From contig NC_009380.1 in assembly GCF_000016425.1 (NCBI RefSeq), positions 620,001 through 684,000 on the forward strand: a stretch of DNA of 64,000 nt, written 5' to 3'. Shown piece after piece: positions 45,220 to 53,316 of the stretch. This stretch comes from Salinispora tropica CNB-440. GTDB taxonomy: Bacteria > Actinomycetota > Actinomycetes > Mycobacteriales > Micromonosporaceae. A model generated the notes under the pieces. That model was not told where the DNA came from, searched no databases, and saw nothing but the letters and a program-made list of their open reading frames with translations. Numbering within the stretch: position 1 is the first letter of the stretch; each line of letters begins with the position of its first letter. Made by a program: the position numbers and the translations under genes.

Positions 45220-46083
45220 ATGGCTGAAGCATCGGAACAGGCACGAAAGGTAGATGTCGTTCTCGGCGAGGGCGACAAGAACCTCCTCTACGACACAGTG
45301 ACCGGGCCGATCTGGCGAAAGGCTGTGTACGAGCCGGTCCACGGCGGGTGGGAGTTCACCAACATTGCCGGTGCCCGCCTACTCGACGCCGTCGCGACGA
45401 TGTTCCGGATAGGACCGCTCACGCACGTACTCGAGTTCTGTTCCGGCACCGGCGCGGTCGCCCGGTACCTCAACCAGCGGGCTGGCTGCTCTGTCACCGG
45501 AGTGGAACTCAACAGTGTCCAGCTCGCCACTGCCCGACGGGCCCGAGCCGAAGCAGGTCCGGGGTTGGCTCGTGTCTCGTTCGTCGAGGGAGATGTCACC
45601 CGGTGGCAACCGGACCGGCTCTATGACTTGGCCCTTGTCATCGATTCGCTCACTTTGCTGTCAGACCCGGTCGCCGCGCTGCGCAACGCCCGGCGGGCAC
45701 TGTGCTCCGAGGGGTGGCTGATTTTTTCCGACACGGCAGCGGGACCCAGGATGACCGCGGATACTGAACGGCAGGCCTGGGACCTCGACGGTCTGCGCCC
45801 ACTGCCGCGTCACCCAGGAACAGTCGACTTGTTCGCCTCGGCGGGTATGACAGACGTCCACACGATCGACGCGACCGACACCGCCGTCGACTGCTTTCAA
45901 ACCATCGCGGCCGCCTTGACCGACCGGGCTGACGAACTCGCCGCTGTGGCGACGGCTGAGGAACTCGCGGACTGGCACGTGTCAACGCACTTCTACCTGG
46001 ACGCCTACCGCACCAGGCAGCTCACGTACTGGCACGGGTGCGCTCGCCGGCCTCGTCGGGCGAGCTCTCCCACGGCAGCCTGA
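45220..46083 (+). CDS. SAM-dependent methyltransferase (class I)
   Basis: A 287-residue protein from ATG 45220 behind GGAGGAG. Motif I is VLEFCSGTGAVARYL, then VTGVELNSVQ (acidic loop), FVEGDVTRW and YDLALVIDSLTLLSD (motif post-I to IV). This is the UbiE/ubiquinone-type small-molecule methyltransferase fold. The C-terminal half probably forms the acceptor pocket. In this position it may methylate a cluster product. Confidence 0.85.
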   Translation: MAEASEQARKVDVVLGEGDKNLLYDTVTGPIWRKAVYEPVHGGWEFTNIAGARLLDAVATMFRIGPLTHVLEFCSGTGAVARYLNQRAGCSVTGVELNSVQLATARRARAEAGPGLARVSFVEGDVTRWQPDRLYDLALVIDSLTLLSDPVAALRNARRALCSEGWLIFSDTAAGPRMTADTERQAWDLDGLRPLPRHPGTVDLFASAGMTDVHTIDATDTAVDCFQTIAAALTDRADELAAVATAEELADWHVSTHFYLDAYRTRQLTYWHGCARRPRRASSPTAA

Positions 46084-46107
46084 TTCCATCGACCCCACGG
46101 AGTGGAA

Positions 46108-46233
46108 ATGAACTACAAGCGCGGGCCGGTCATCCTCCCCATGGTAACGCCCTTGAATGACCCACGGGACGCGTACGGACACCGGCTCGTAGTCATTGGC
46201 GGGAGTCAGGCCGACGATCGGGCCTACCGGTGA
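46108..46233 (+). CDS. 41-residue ORF coupled to the unbL-like gene
   Basis: ATG 46108 behind GGAG encodes a 41-residue peptide (MNYKRGPVILPMVTPLNDP and onward). Its TGA overlaps the GTG of the next gene (GTGA). The codon use is ordinary for this cluster and the overlap suggests it is translated. No family recognised; it may be a small partner or a leader. Confidence 0.5.
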   Translation: MNYKRGPVILPMVTPLNDPRDAYGHRLVVIGGSQADDRAYR

Positions 46234-47210
46234 CAGCCCGTAAGGGCAGGGGAAAGCTGATCGTGCCACCCCTGACCCCTGCGATCGTCGAACTCGCCGG
46301 GCGCCAGCACCGGCGTGGGGAAGCCGCCAGCCGATTGCTTTTGCAGACCCGCGCGATCGCCTTTGTCGAGGGCTACGAGCTGCGGCGGCGAACTCGGCGG
46401 AACGATGTCCACGCAGAACTGGCGCGAATCCGACCTGATAACCGTGGCTTCGCCTACGAAGGAGCTGCGCTGGCCGCGGCGCTGGCAGATCTCGCGACAC
46501 CGCGTCGAGGACAACGGCGCTACGGCTTGGGGAGCTCTGATACCCATCTAGGTAGCCTGCTCGCCGGTCCCGGTACGGGCTTCGTGCACCTAATCCATGT
46601 TGGCGCCGGATGGTCGGCCGCCCTGCTGCCCTGGCGTATGTTGCACCGCCGCCTTCCGCTCGACTCGCTACTGCGCTGGCTCGCTGTGGACGGGGCGGGG
46701 TTTTCCCGAGGTTTTTTCGGAGGGCCGCGTTGGATTCGCCGGCTAGCTCATCGGCCAGACCGGGAGGATCCGGTCCAGGCGGTGCTTTGCCAGGGGGTAG
46801 GCCGCAGTCTCTGGTTTGTCGAGTGCGGCGATGGCGCCGGACTCGGGCGACATATCGAGCGGTTTCCACCAGGTCTACGGCGTGAACTGTGGGCCGGCGT
46901 CGGCCTCGCCGCGTCCTACGCGGGCGGTGGCACAGACCGCCAAATCGAGCAGTTGCTGACCTTAGGTGGAGAGGATCGTGCCGCCCTGGCCCAAGGGGCG
47001 GTCTTCGCCGCCGAGGCACAACGCACCGCAGGTCACATTCCTGCCCATACGGAGGCGGCCGTCAGCGCATTCACCGGGGTGTCGGCCCACACCGCCGCCG
47101 ATTGGGCGCGCGACTCCTATGAGTTCGCCCGTGCCCTTGGTTCCGAAATCGAGTCCTACCGGTGGTGGCAATGCGAGATTCGCAGCCGTGCCACTGCTGT
47201 GGCCGACTGA
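46230..47210 (+). CDS. DUF1702 protein, UnbL-type enediyne biosynthesis protein
   Basis: A 326-residue protein from GTG 46230. DUF1702 hallmarks are present: NRGFAYEGAALAAALADLA, LLAGPGTGFVHLIHVGAGWS, and the later DRQIEQLLTLGGEDRAALAQ and GHIPAHTEAA. UnbL (E4 type) is conserved in enediyne cassettes beside UnbV, UnbU and PKSE; its biochemical role is not settled. Position here, directly before UnbV, matches the conserved order. Confidence 0.85.
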   Translation: MTARKGRGKLIVPPLTPAIVELAGRQHRRGEAASRLLLQTRAIAFVEGYELRRRTRRNDVHAELARIRPDNRGFAYEGAALAAALADLATPRRGQRRYGLGSSDTHLGSLLAGPGTGFVHLIHVGAGWSAALLPWRMLHRRLPLDSLLRWLAVDGAGFSRGFFGGPRWIRRLAHRPDREDPVQAVLCQGVGRSLWFVECGDGAGLGRHIERFPPGLRRELWAGVGLAASYAGGGTDRQIEQLLTLGGEDRAALAQGAVFAAEAQRTAGHIPAHTEAAVSAFTGVSAHTAADWARDSYEFARALGSEIESYRWWQCEIRSRATAVAD

Positions 47211-47277
47211 GCCCCAGTTCTGCCGGCTCTGATCCATGTCCGCTGGCGGCTTCTGCCGCCACGACCAGGGAGAAACC

Positions 47278-49140
47278 ATGTCCATGTCACTGCGTCGCAT
47301 GCTGCCCGGAGCGTTGGCGACGGTCCTCGTCGCCGCTATCGGCGTTTTCACCGTCCGGCCGGCGCCCGATCCGGGCGAGATGGACGTTCTCGCTGCCCGC
47401 TTCGCCTTCGAGGTGCACCCGCTGAACACCGCCCCTGCGGGAGCCCAGCATGTTCGTGTTGTCGCGCCCGACGTATCGGGCATTCGGTCCTGGATATCCG
47501 CTGTGGGCGCTGCGGTTGCGCTGCTCGACGCCGATGGCAATCGACGTCACGACGATGTGTGCCTGGTCGACCCGAGGGACGACTCAGTTCGGGTCTTCCC
47601 GGTACCCGGAACCGGCGACCGGTACCCAGCAGCGTCCCTGTCTCCTCCACCCGGCCCGATTGACCATTTCGCGCCAATGGGTTGTGTCCCAACCGACCTG
47701 GACGCAGACGGCGACAGCGACCTGATTGTCTACTACTGGGGTCGGTCGCCAGTGCAGTTCCTGCGGATCGGTGCCGGATGGCATCCAGTGGAGCTGGTCC
47801 AGCCAGCGCAGGTGTGGAACACGACCGCACTGGTCGTGGGTGACCTGGACGGCGACGGCGCGCCGGACGTCCTGGTGGGCAACTACTTTCCCGATGGCGC
47901 AAGACTGCTTGACCCGGGAGCGGCCGGAGACGGGCGGATGCACATGCAGGCGGGTATGGCGGACGCCGGCAACGGGGGGACGAACCGAGCCTTTCTTTCC
48001 CGCCCCGGGCCTCCGGACACAGCACCGGCCTGGCTCGATGCCTCCACCGGCGTGCCGGACCGTGCCGCGCGGTCGTGGACGCTCGCCTTCGGCCTACAGG
48101 ACCTGACGGGAGACTTGCTGCCGGAGGTCTACCTCGCCAACGACTTTGGCCCGGATCACCTGTTGGTTAATCACTCCCGGCCGGGGCAGCTGGATCTGCG
48201 TCCGGTTGTGGGAACACGGAGCGCGCTGGTGCCAAAGTCCAAGGTGCTGGGCCGTGACTCCTTCAAGGGCATGGGTGTCACCTACACCTATCCGGACGGC
48301 GCTGAGCTGCCCACGATCGTGGTCAGCAACATCACCACTCCATGGGGTCTACAAGAGAGTAACTTCGCTTTCACCCCGACTGGACCGGGCGCAGACCTGC
48401 TCGACGGTCGACTGCCCTACAAAGACCGTAGCGAGGCACTGGGCCTCTCCCGTAGCGGGTGGGCCTGGGACGTCAAGGCGGTCGACTTCGACGGCGACGG
48501 CAATGACGAGTTGCTGCAGGCGACGGGCTTCGTGGCCGGAAAGCGGTGGCGCTGGCCCGAGCTCCAGGAACTTGCCATGGCCAACGATCAGCTGCTCCAG
48601 CACCCATGGGCCTGGCCCCACTTTCGTCCGGGTGACGACATTTCGGGGCACCAGGCCAACGTGCTCTGGACGCGGCATGGTGGACGGTACATTGACATCG
48701 CCCCGCAGAGCGGGCTTGGCCACCGAGATGTCAGCCGCGGTATCGCCATTGGCGATGTGGACCTCGACGGTCGGCCGGATGCGCTGGTGGCCAACCAGTG
48801 GCAGGACAGCCGGCTGGTGCTGAACCGGTCTCGGTCGACCAGCCAGTCAACACTGATCCTCAAACGGGCCGGCGAGGGCGGACGGCAGACCACACTCGCT
48901 CTCGGTGCGTCCGTGGTCGCTCGGCCGGGCGACGGCCGGCCGGACCTGCGGGCCCAGCTCTATCCCAGCAACGGACACGCGGGGGTATCCAGCCCCGAGC
49001 TCTTCTTCGCCGTCGACGGGATCACCCCGTTCGTGGTGTCATGGCGTACGGCGGGCGGGGTGCGGACCGCGCAGGTTAGTCTGGGACCGGGCCGGCACGA
49101 ACTCGTGCTACACGACGACGGCCAGGTGGCCACGCGATGA
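47278..49140 (+). CDS. UnbV-type FG-GAP/ASPIC protein
   Basis: A 620-residue protein from ATG 47278 (GGGAGA upstream). A basic N-terminus and hydrophobic stretch (ALATVLVAAIGVFTV) indicate a signal or anchor, so it is likely extracytoplasmic. FG-GAP repeats with Ca-binding loops follow: DLDADGDSDLIVY, DLDGDGAPDVLVG, DFDGDGNDELLQA, DVDLDGRPDALV. The end (LALGASVVARPGDGRPDLRA onward) is the ASPIC/UnbV domain. UnbV is a conserved enediyne-cassette protein of unknown function. Confidence 0.88.
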   Translation: MSMSLRRMLPGALATVLVAAIGVFTVRPAPDPGEMDVLAARFAFEVHPLNTAPAGAQHVRVVAPDVSGIRSWISAVGAAVALLDADGNRRHDDVCLVDPRDDSVRVFPVPGTGDRYPAASLSPPPGPIDHFAPMGCVPTDLDADGDSDLIVYYWGRSPVQFLRIGAGWHPVELVQPAQVWNTTALVVGDLDGDGAPDVLVGNYFPDGARLLDPGAAGDGRMHMQAGMADAGNGGTNRAFLSRPGPPDTAPAWLDASTGVPDRAARSWTLAFGLQDLTGDLLPEVYLANDFGPDHLLVNHSRPGQLDLRPVVGTRSALVPKSKVLGRDSFKGMGVTYTYPDGAELPTIVVSNITTPWGLQESNFAFTPTGPGADLLDGRLPYKDRSEALGLSRSGWAWDVKAVDFDGDGNDELLQATGFVAGKRWRWPELQELAMANDQLLQHPWAWPHFRPGDDISGHQANVLWTRHGGRYIDIAPQSGLGHRDVSRGIAIGDVDLDGRPDALVANQWQDSRLVLNRSRSTSQSTLILKRAGEGGRQTTLALGASVVARPGDGRPDLRAQLYPSNGHAGVSSPELFFAVDGITPFVVSWRTAGGVRTAQVSLGPGRHELVLHDDGQVATR

Positions 49141-50370
49141 GGGCCCAAACGAGTCGGCCCACTGCGATGCCGACCCGGACCGACGGCGACCTACCACCGG
49201 CGACAACGGATGCCCGCACACGCGGTGAGCGCACCTCGGACATGTCGGGTGTCGCTCCGCTGGGCCGGGGTGCGACTGGTGCGACCCGCCACGTCATCAA
49301 CGCCACCAGCGTTCTGGTGCATCCCGGCCTCGGTCGGGCCGTGCTTTCGGGTTCGGCCCAGCGGGCCGTTGAGGTGGCCTTCGGCTGCACCGACCTGGAG
49401 TACGGTCTGAACACCGGGCAACGAGGGCGTCGCGGCCGGGAAACGGTCGCCGCGCTGCTCGCGGCCGTGCCGACTGCCGGGGCGGCATACGTGGTCAACA
49501 GCAACCCGGCGGCGCTGGTGCTCGCTGCAACGGTACTCGCACCAGGTCGGGAGCTGGTGATCAGCCAACGGGAACTGTACGAGATTCGCGATGGCTTCCG
49601 TCTGCCCGAACTACTCACCTCGACCGGAGCCCGGCTCTGCCCCGTTGGTACCGCGGACGGCGCCGTCCTGGATGACTACCGCCAAGCGGTGTGGTCCGGC
49701 ACCGGGTGCGTGCTCACCCTCGTCCCGGCCCGAGGCGGCTCGGACGGAGCGTGTGGCAGGCCGGACGTGACGGCCCTTGCTGGTCTGCGGGTCCCGGTGA
49801 TCGCCGACATCAGTTCGGGTCTGCTGCGCCCCGAGCCGGCGTTGTCTGGTGAACCGGACGCAGAGACTGCGCTGCGACAGGGAGCCACGCTGGCTACCGC
49901 TAGCGGCGACAAGTTGTTGGGGTGGGCCGCAGACCGGGCTGCTGATCGGCGACCGGGCCGTCATCGAGCAGGTGCGACGGCACCCGCTCGCCCGTGCGAT
50001 GTAGGCGGACAAACTGGCCCTCGCCGCCCTGTGCGCGACCATCGTCGACGGCGGTACCCCCACGCTCGCTGCCGTTCGGACGGTTCACAGCGACTTGAGA
50101 GCCCGAGGCAAGTGGTTGATTGGCGCACTGCGGGCCGGGGGAGTCGCCGCCGAACTGGTCGAGTCCCACGTCACGGTGCTCGGTGACACCAGCAGCCGCC
50201 GGCGCAGCTATGCGGTCGCCATCGACCAGCGGCTCGCAGATCGACTACGCCGGGGTGGGCCGGCCGGGGTGGGGGATCTGCGGGACGGGCGGCTGCTGCT
50301 GAACCTGTGCCCGGTACCGGCCGACGTCGACACCGACCTGGCCCTGGCGGTACTCGCGGCTGCATCGTGA
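49137..50370 (+). pseudogene. SelA-like PLP protein, decayed, within the enediyne cluster
   Basis: It begins four bases inside unbV. Segments align with SelA: RHVINATSVLVHPGLGRAVL, DLEYGLNTGQRGRRGRE, VNSNPAALVLAATVLAPGRE and TASGDKLLG with the PLP Lys. At 49923 an extra T breaks the frame (GGGG-T-GGG). The SelA-like sequence resumes as GPQTGLLIGDRAVIEQVRRH, then meets TAG (50002-50004) where selA has Arg/Val, and continues to 50370. With two independent lesions it is a pseudogene unless the assembly is wrong. It differs widely from selA at 36839, so it is an old paralogue. Confidence 0.8.
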
Positions 50371-50441
50371 CCGGATCAGGCGAGCAATCCGCGAGAAGTC
50401 GTTTCGGCCCGGCGGCGCGTAGAAAGGAGTCTCATGCTCAG

Positions 50442-50910
50442 ATGACGGAGGAAGTGGATGTCTGGTTCGGTGCGCGTTGGGCATTGCGCCCGGCACCTGG
50501 CGGGCACGCGGACGAGTGAGCGGGACCGACAGGAACTGCGCGCCACGGTCGAATGGTCCAAAGCCCCTCTGGTATGCCTGCTGTGCGTCCAGCCGACGGC
50601 CCAGGCCAGTTCGGCTGACGTGCGGTGCCACCTACTCGACATCGAGGTGGCACCGACGCCGCTCCGGCCGCGGTCAAGGAAGTTCCTGCTGGTACGCCGG
50701 CACAGCCCGGGTCTGGGTCTACGACAACGACTCTGACCTGCTCCTGGAGTTCTTCCTCGACTCGCCCGTCGGCCGTCTCGCGTCGGTCACGGGCGTGCGC
50801 GCCCGATCGCCACTGACCGGTCCGGGCTGGCCGAGGCACTCGACCTGCTCCGTGCGGCCGACCGGCTCGTTTCGTGCGCTGGGGCGAACCGGTGGGTCGT
50901 GGTGCCGTAG
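50442..50910 (+). pseudogene. Degenerate ORF of unknown family
   Basis: ATG 50442 (AAAGGAG upstream) opens a frame that stops after 25 codons, but coding-like text continues in other frames. ELRATVEWSKAPLVCLLCVQ is in one frame near 50540, VWVYDNDSDLLLEFFLDSPV in another near 50710, and RSGLAEALDLLRAADRLVSC then NRWVVVP-stop in a third, ending at 50910. The pieces make sense as one small protein broken by several indels. Family not recognised. Confidence 0.45.
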
Positions 50911-51195
50911 GTCTCCCGGGTGGCGACAGCCGTCGACCACTCACACCCGGGCAGATGCCTCTACATGCTTCTTTTACTGGTCGGCCACGAACGTCCGCGA
51001 CGGCTCGGGCGGACGTCAGTCGACCTGAGCGCGGGCGAAGTGGTCGGGGTCTGAGGGGCGGAGGTCGTTTGGCGGATGAGATGCCACCGCAGTCATGACC
51101 CACGCAGCCGAAGATAGGGATGCACCATGAACGCTGCCAGACCCTGCCTGTCCGGGCAGTCGAGCTCCGATGATAACGGACCGTGGTAGGCCACG

Positions 51196-51660
51196 GTGTC
51201 CGACTCTGAGGTCCGCCGCCGCTGCTCATACCCGGGCCGCGGGTCATCCACCGGTCGAAACGGAGGCCCTCACCACCAGGTGCCGGGCGGGCTGCTACTG
51301 ACGGCCGCTATCACCGTGCACGCCGCCCTACTCTGGATCGACCCTGAATTGGTGATCGAAATAGGGGGGATGCCGGCGGGCCTGCAGAACGCGTTCCGCG
51401 CACTCGCCCTGGCATGCGCCACCCTGATGCTGGCTTTTCAGGTCATGAGTCTGCTGGGCCGGATGCATCAGCACCGGCGTCGCATCGTGGCTCTGGTGGC
51501 GATCTGGTGGGTCATCGCGGCCGTGGAGTCGATGATGGTCGACTGGCAGTCCGTTATCTGGCTTGCCGAGCTGGCCCTCGCCTGGCTTGCGGCGAACTGC
51601 CTGCGGATCGTCGCCCGCGAAGAGGCCAGGGAGCTGTTGAGTGTGAACCGGAGGAGTTGA
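51196..51660 (+). CDS. Membrane protein of unknown function
   Basis: A 154-residue protein from GTG 51196. Four hydrophobic segments are visible (GGLLLTAAITVHAALLWID, ALALACATLMLAFQVMSLL, IVALVAIWWVIAAVESMMV, SVIWLAELALAWLAANCL). No family recognised. The next gene starts two bases after its stop, so the two are a pair. Confidence 0.65.
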   Translation: MSDSEVRRRCSYPGRGSSTGRNGGPHHQVPGGLLLTAAITVHAALLWIDPELVIEIGGMPAGLQNAFRALALACATLMLAFQVMSLLGRMHQHRRRIVALVAIWWVIAAVESMMVDWQSVIWLAELALAWLAANCLRIVAREEARELLSVNRRS

Positions 51661-51662
51661 CG

Positions 51663-52109
51663 GTGGACTGGCAGTCCCTGGGCACACCCATCGCCGCCGT
51701 CTGCACCGCGATCCTGACCTACCTGGGTACCCGGCACGTCACCAAGGTCGAGCGCAGGCGCGAGGAAGCCCGCCTCGCCGAGGTGGCGCGCGACGAGGCC
51801 CTCGTCGTGGAGCAGGCCCTGTCCGTAGCTCACGAAAAGGCGCGGGCCGCGATCATTTTGGAACGAAACGAGCTGTTGGAACGCTGGCAGCGCACCCTCG
51901 ACGAGGCCCGTGACGACCGTCAGCGCCTGCTCCATGAGCACCGGGCCGAGATCGCCCGGGTTCGCGAAGAGGCGCGAGACGAGGTGGCTAGCGTCCGGGA
52001 GAGTGCGCAGCTGATCATCGGCGACCTGCGCAGGCAAGTCGTGCAACTGCGGTCCGATCTGCAGGCGAGCCGGGACCAGTGGCGGTATGACCGGCCGAAC
52101 GATCTGTGA
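51663..52109 (+). CDS. Membrane-anchored coiled-coil protein
   Basis: A 148-residue protein from GTG 51663, with GGAGG upstream inside the previous gene. One hydrophobic N-terminal segment (LGTPIAAVCTAILTYLG) is followed by about 110 residues of highly charged heptad repeats (EARLAEVARDEALVVEQAL; RVREEARDEVASVRESAQ). This suggests a parallel coiled coil anchored at the membrane, perhaps partnering the preceding membrane protein. Confidence 0.65.
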   Translation: MDWQSLGTPIAAVCTAILTYLGTRHVTKVERRREEARLAEVARDEALVVEQALSVAHEKARAAIILERNELLERWQRTLDEARDDRQRLLHEHRAEIARVREEARDEVASVRESAQLIIGDLRRQVVQLRSDLQASRDQWRYDRPNDL

Positions 52110-52297
52110 CCGACTGATCCCTTTGTGCGTCGAGCCTCGACGCATCGCAAGGCGGAAGAAGTACGCCGAGTGTCGAGCGATCTACAACAGACTTTTCGAT
52201 TGCCGTAGGAAAGCGGCCGCACCGGGACCGATTGCCTGCGCCTCTTTGCGCAGGAGCGGCGCTTGTGCGCGGACAGTCAGAGAGGAATGGCGCAGAA

Positions 52298-52414
52298 ATG
52301 ACAGAGGTACCGAACTCCGTCGCGCCGGCCAGGCGCTGTTTTCCTCAGCGCGTATGCCGGCAGAGCGGCTTTTCCACCCCGGCCCATCCCCCGATGAAGC
52401 GGGGTGCGTTGTGA
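52298..52414 (+). CDS. 38-residue ORF coupled to the unbU-like gene
   Basis: ATG 52298 follows AGAGGA and encodes a 38-residue peptide starting MTEVPNSVAPARR. Its TGA (52412-52414) overlaps GTG 52411 of the UnbU gene. This is the third GTGA-coupled small ORF in the cluster and supports the GTG 52411 start. Function unknown. Confidence 0.45.
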   Translation: MTEVPNSVAPARRCFPQRVCRQSGFSTPAHPPMKRGAL

Positions 52415-53316
52415 TATCCGCTGCCCCAGGAGAGCTCCGCGTCAAGGCCCTGCGCCGCTTCGCCCTGTCCATCACGATTCTCACGGTGCTCGGCCACCTC
52501 TTTCTCGGATTCGAGCAGGCACCAGTGACGCCGGTGTTGACCCTCCTGCTGGGCTACGTCCTCGATCTGGCCCTGGAAACTTTTCAAGCCCGGGTGGAGG
52601 GTCGTCCGGTGGGCTTTCTCGGCGGCTTCCAGCCGCTGGTTGACTACCTCCTGCCCACCCACATTGGCGCGTTGGCCTGCGCGATGCTGCTCTACGGAAA
52701 CTCCTCGCCCTGGCCGTACCTGTTCGCCATCGCCACAGCGGTGGCCTCCCGTCACATTCTGCGGATCCGAGTAGATGGGCGGCCCCGGCACGTACTCAAC
52801 CCCTCCAACGCCGGCATCGCGCTGACTCTCGTGCTCTTCCCCTGGGTCAGCATCGCACCGCCCTATCACTTCACCGCCGGGATTTCTGGGGCGCTGGACT
52901 GGCTGCTGCCGCTCGGCGTCCTCATGGCTGGCACGTTGCTCAACGGCAGGCTCACCGGAAAGATGCCACTGATCGTGGGGTGGCTGGCCGGCTTCGTTGG
53001 GCAGGCGCTGCTGCGGTCGGTACTCTTCGACCACAACTTCGTCGCCGCGCTACTGCCGATGACCGGCCTTGCCTTCATCCTCTTCACCAACTACATGATC
53101 ACCGATCCGGGCACCACCCCCCGCGCCCGTGGCAACCAGGTGTGGTTCGGGCTGTGTACCGCGGCCGTCTACGGCCTGCTGGTGCTTGCGCACGTCTCGT
53201 ACGGACTGTTCCTCGCTCTGGTTATCACCTGCATCCTTCGGGCGGGCCTGCTGTTGGTCGGTCGCCACCGGCTGATCCGGGCCCGGCGGATTCGCCTAAG
53301 GAAGGCAGCCGCATGA
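52411..53316 (+). CDS. UnbU-type membrane protein of enediyne cassettes
   Basis: A 301-residue polytopic membrane protein. LRRFALSITILTVLGHLFLG followed by FEQAP, the central HILRIRVDGRPRHVLNPSNA and the late FTNYMITDPGTTPR are typical of UnbU (E5 type), related to Rnf/Nqr-D-like membrane proteins. Longer starts (ATG 52354, or further upstream) give Arg/Cys-rich text unlike the family, so GTG 52411 is preferred. Its stop overlaps the PKSE start (ATGA). Confidence 0.82.
   Translation: MISAAPGELRVKALRRFALSITILTVLGHLFLGFEQAPVTPVLTLLLGYVLDLALETFQARVEGRPVGFLGGFQPLVDYLLPTHIGALACAMLLYGNSSPWPYLFAIATAVASRHILRIRVDGRPRHVLNPSNAGIALTLVLFPWVSIAPPYHFTAGISGALDWLLPLGVLMAGTLLNGRLTGKMPLIVGWLAGFVGQALLRSVLFDHNFVAALLPMTGLAFILFTNYMITDPGTTPRARGNQVWFGLCTAAVYGLLVLAHVSYGLFLALVITCILRAGLLLVGRHRLIRARRIRLRKAAA

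Noticed and set aside
49923..50004. Programmed recoding of the SelA-like gene
   Set aside because: The break is a simple inserted T in a G run and the later codon is TAG, with no slippery heptamer in phase; two independent lesions fit decay.
50438..51247. 269-codon minus-strand ORF
   Set aside because: Arg/Pro/Gly-rich text without motifs and opposite to the operon; typical of antisense ORFs in high-GC DNA.
52087..52410. Long N-terminal extension of UnbU
   Set aside because: The extension is Arg/Cys-rich, unlike the family, and GTG 52411 is coupled to an upstream ORF.
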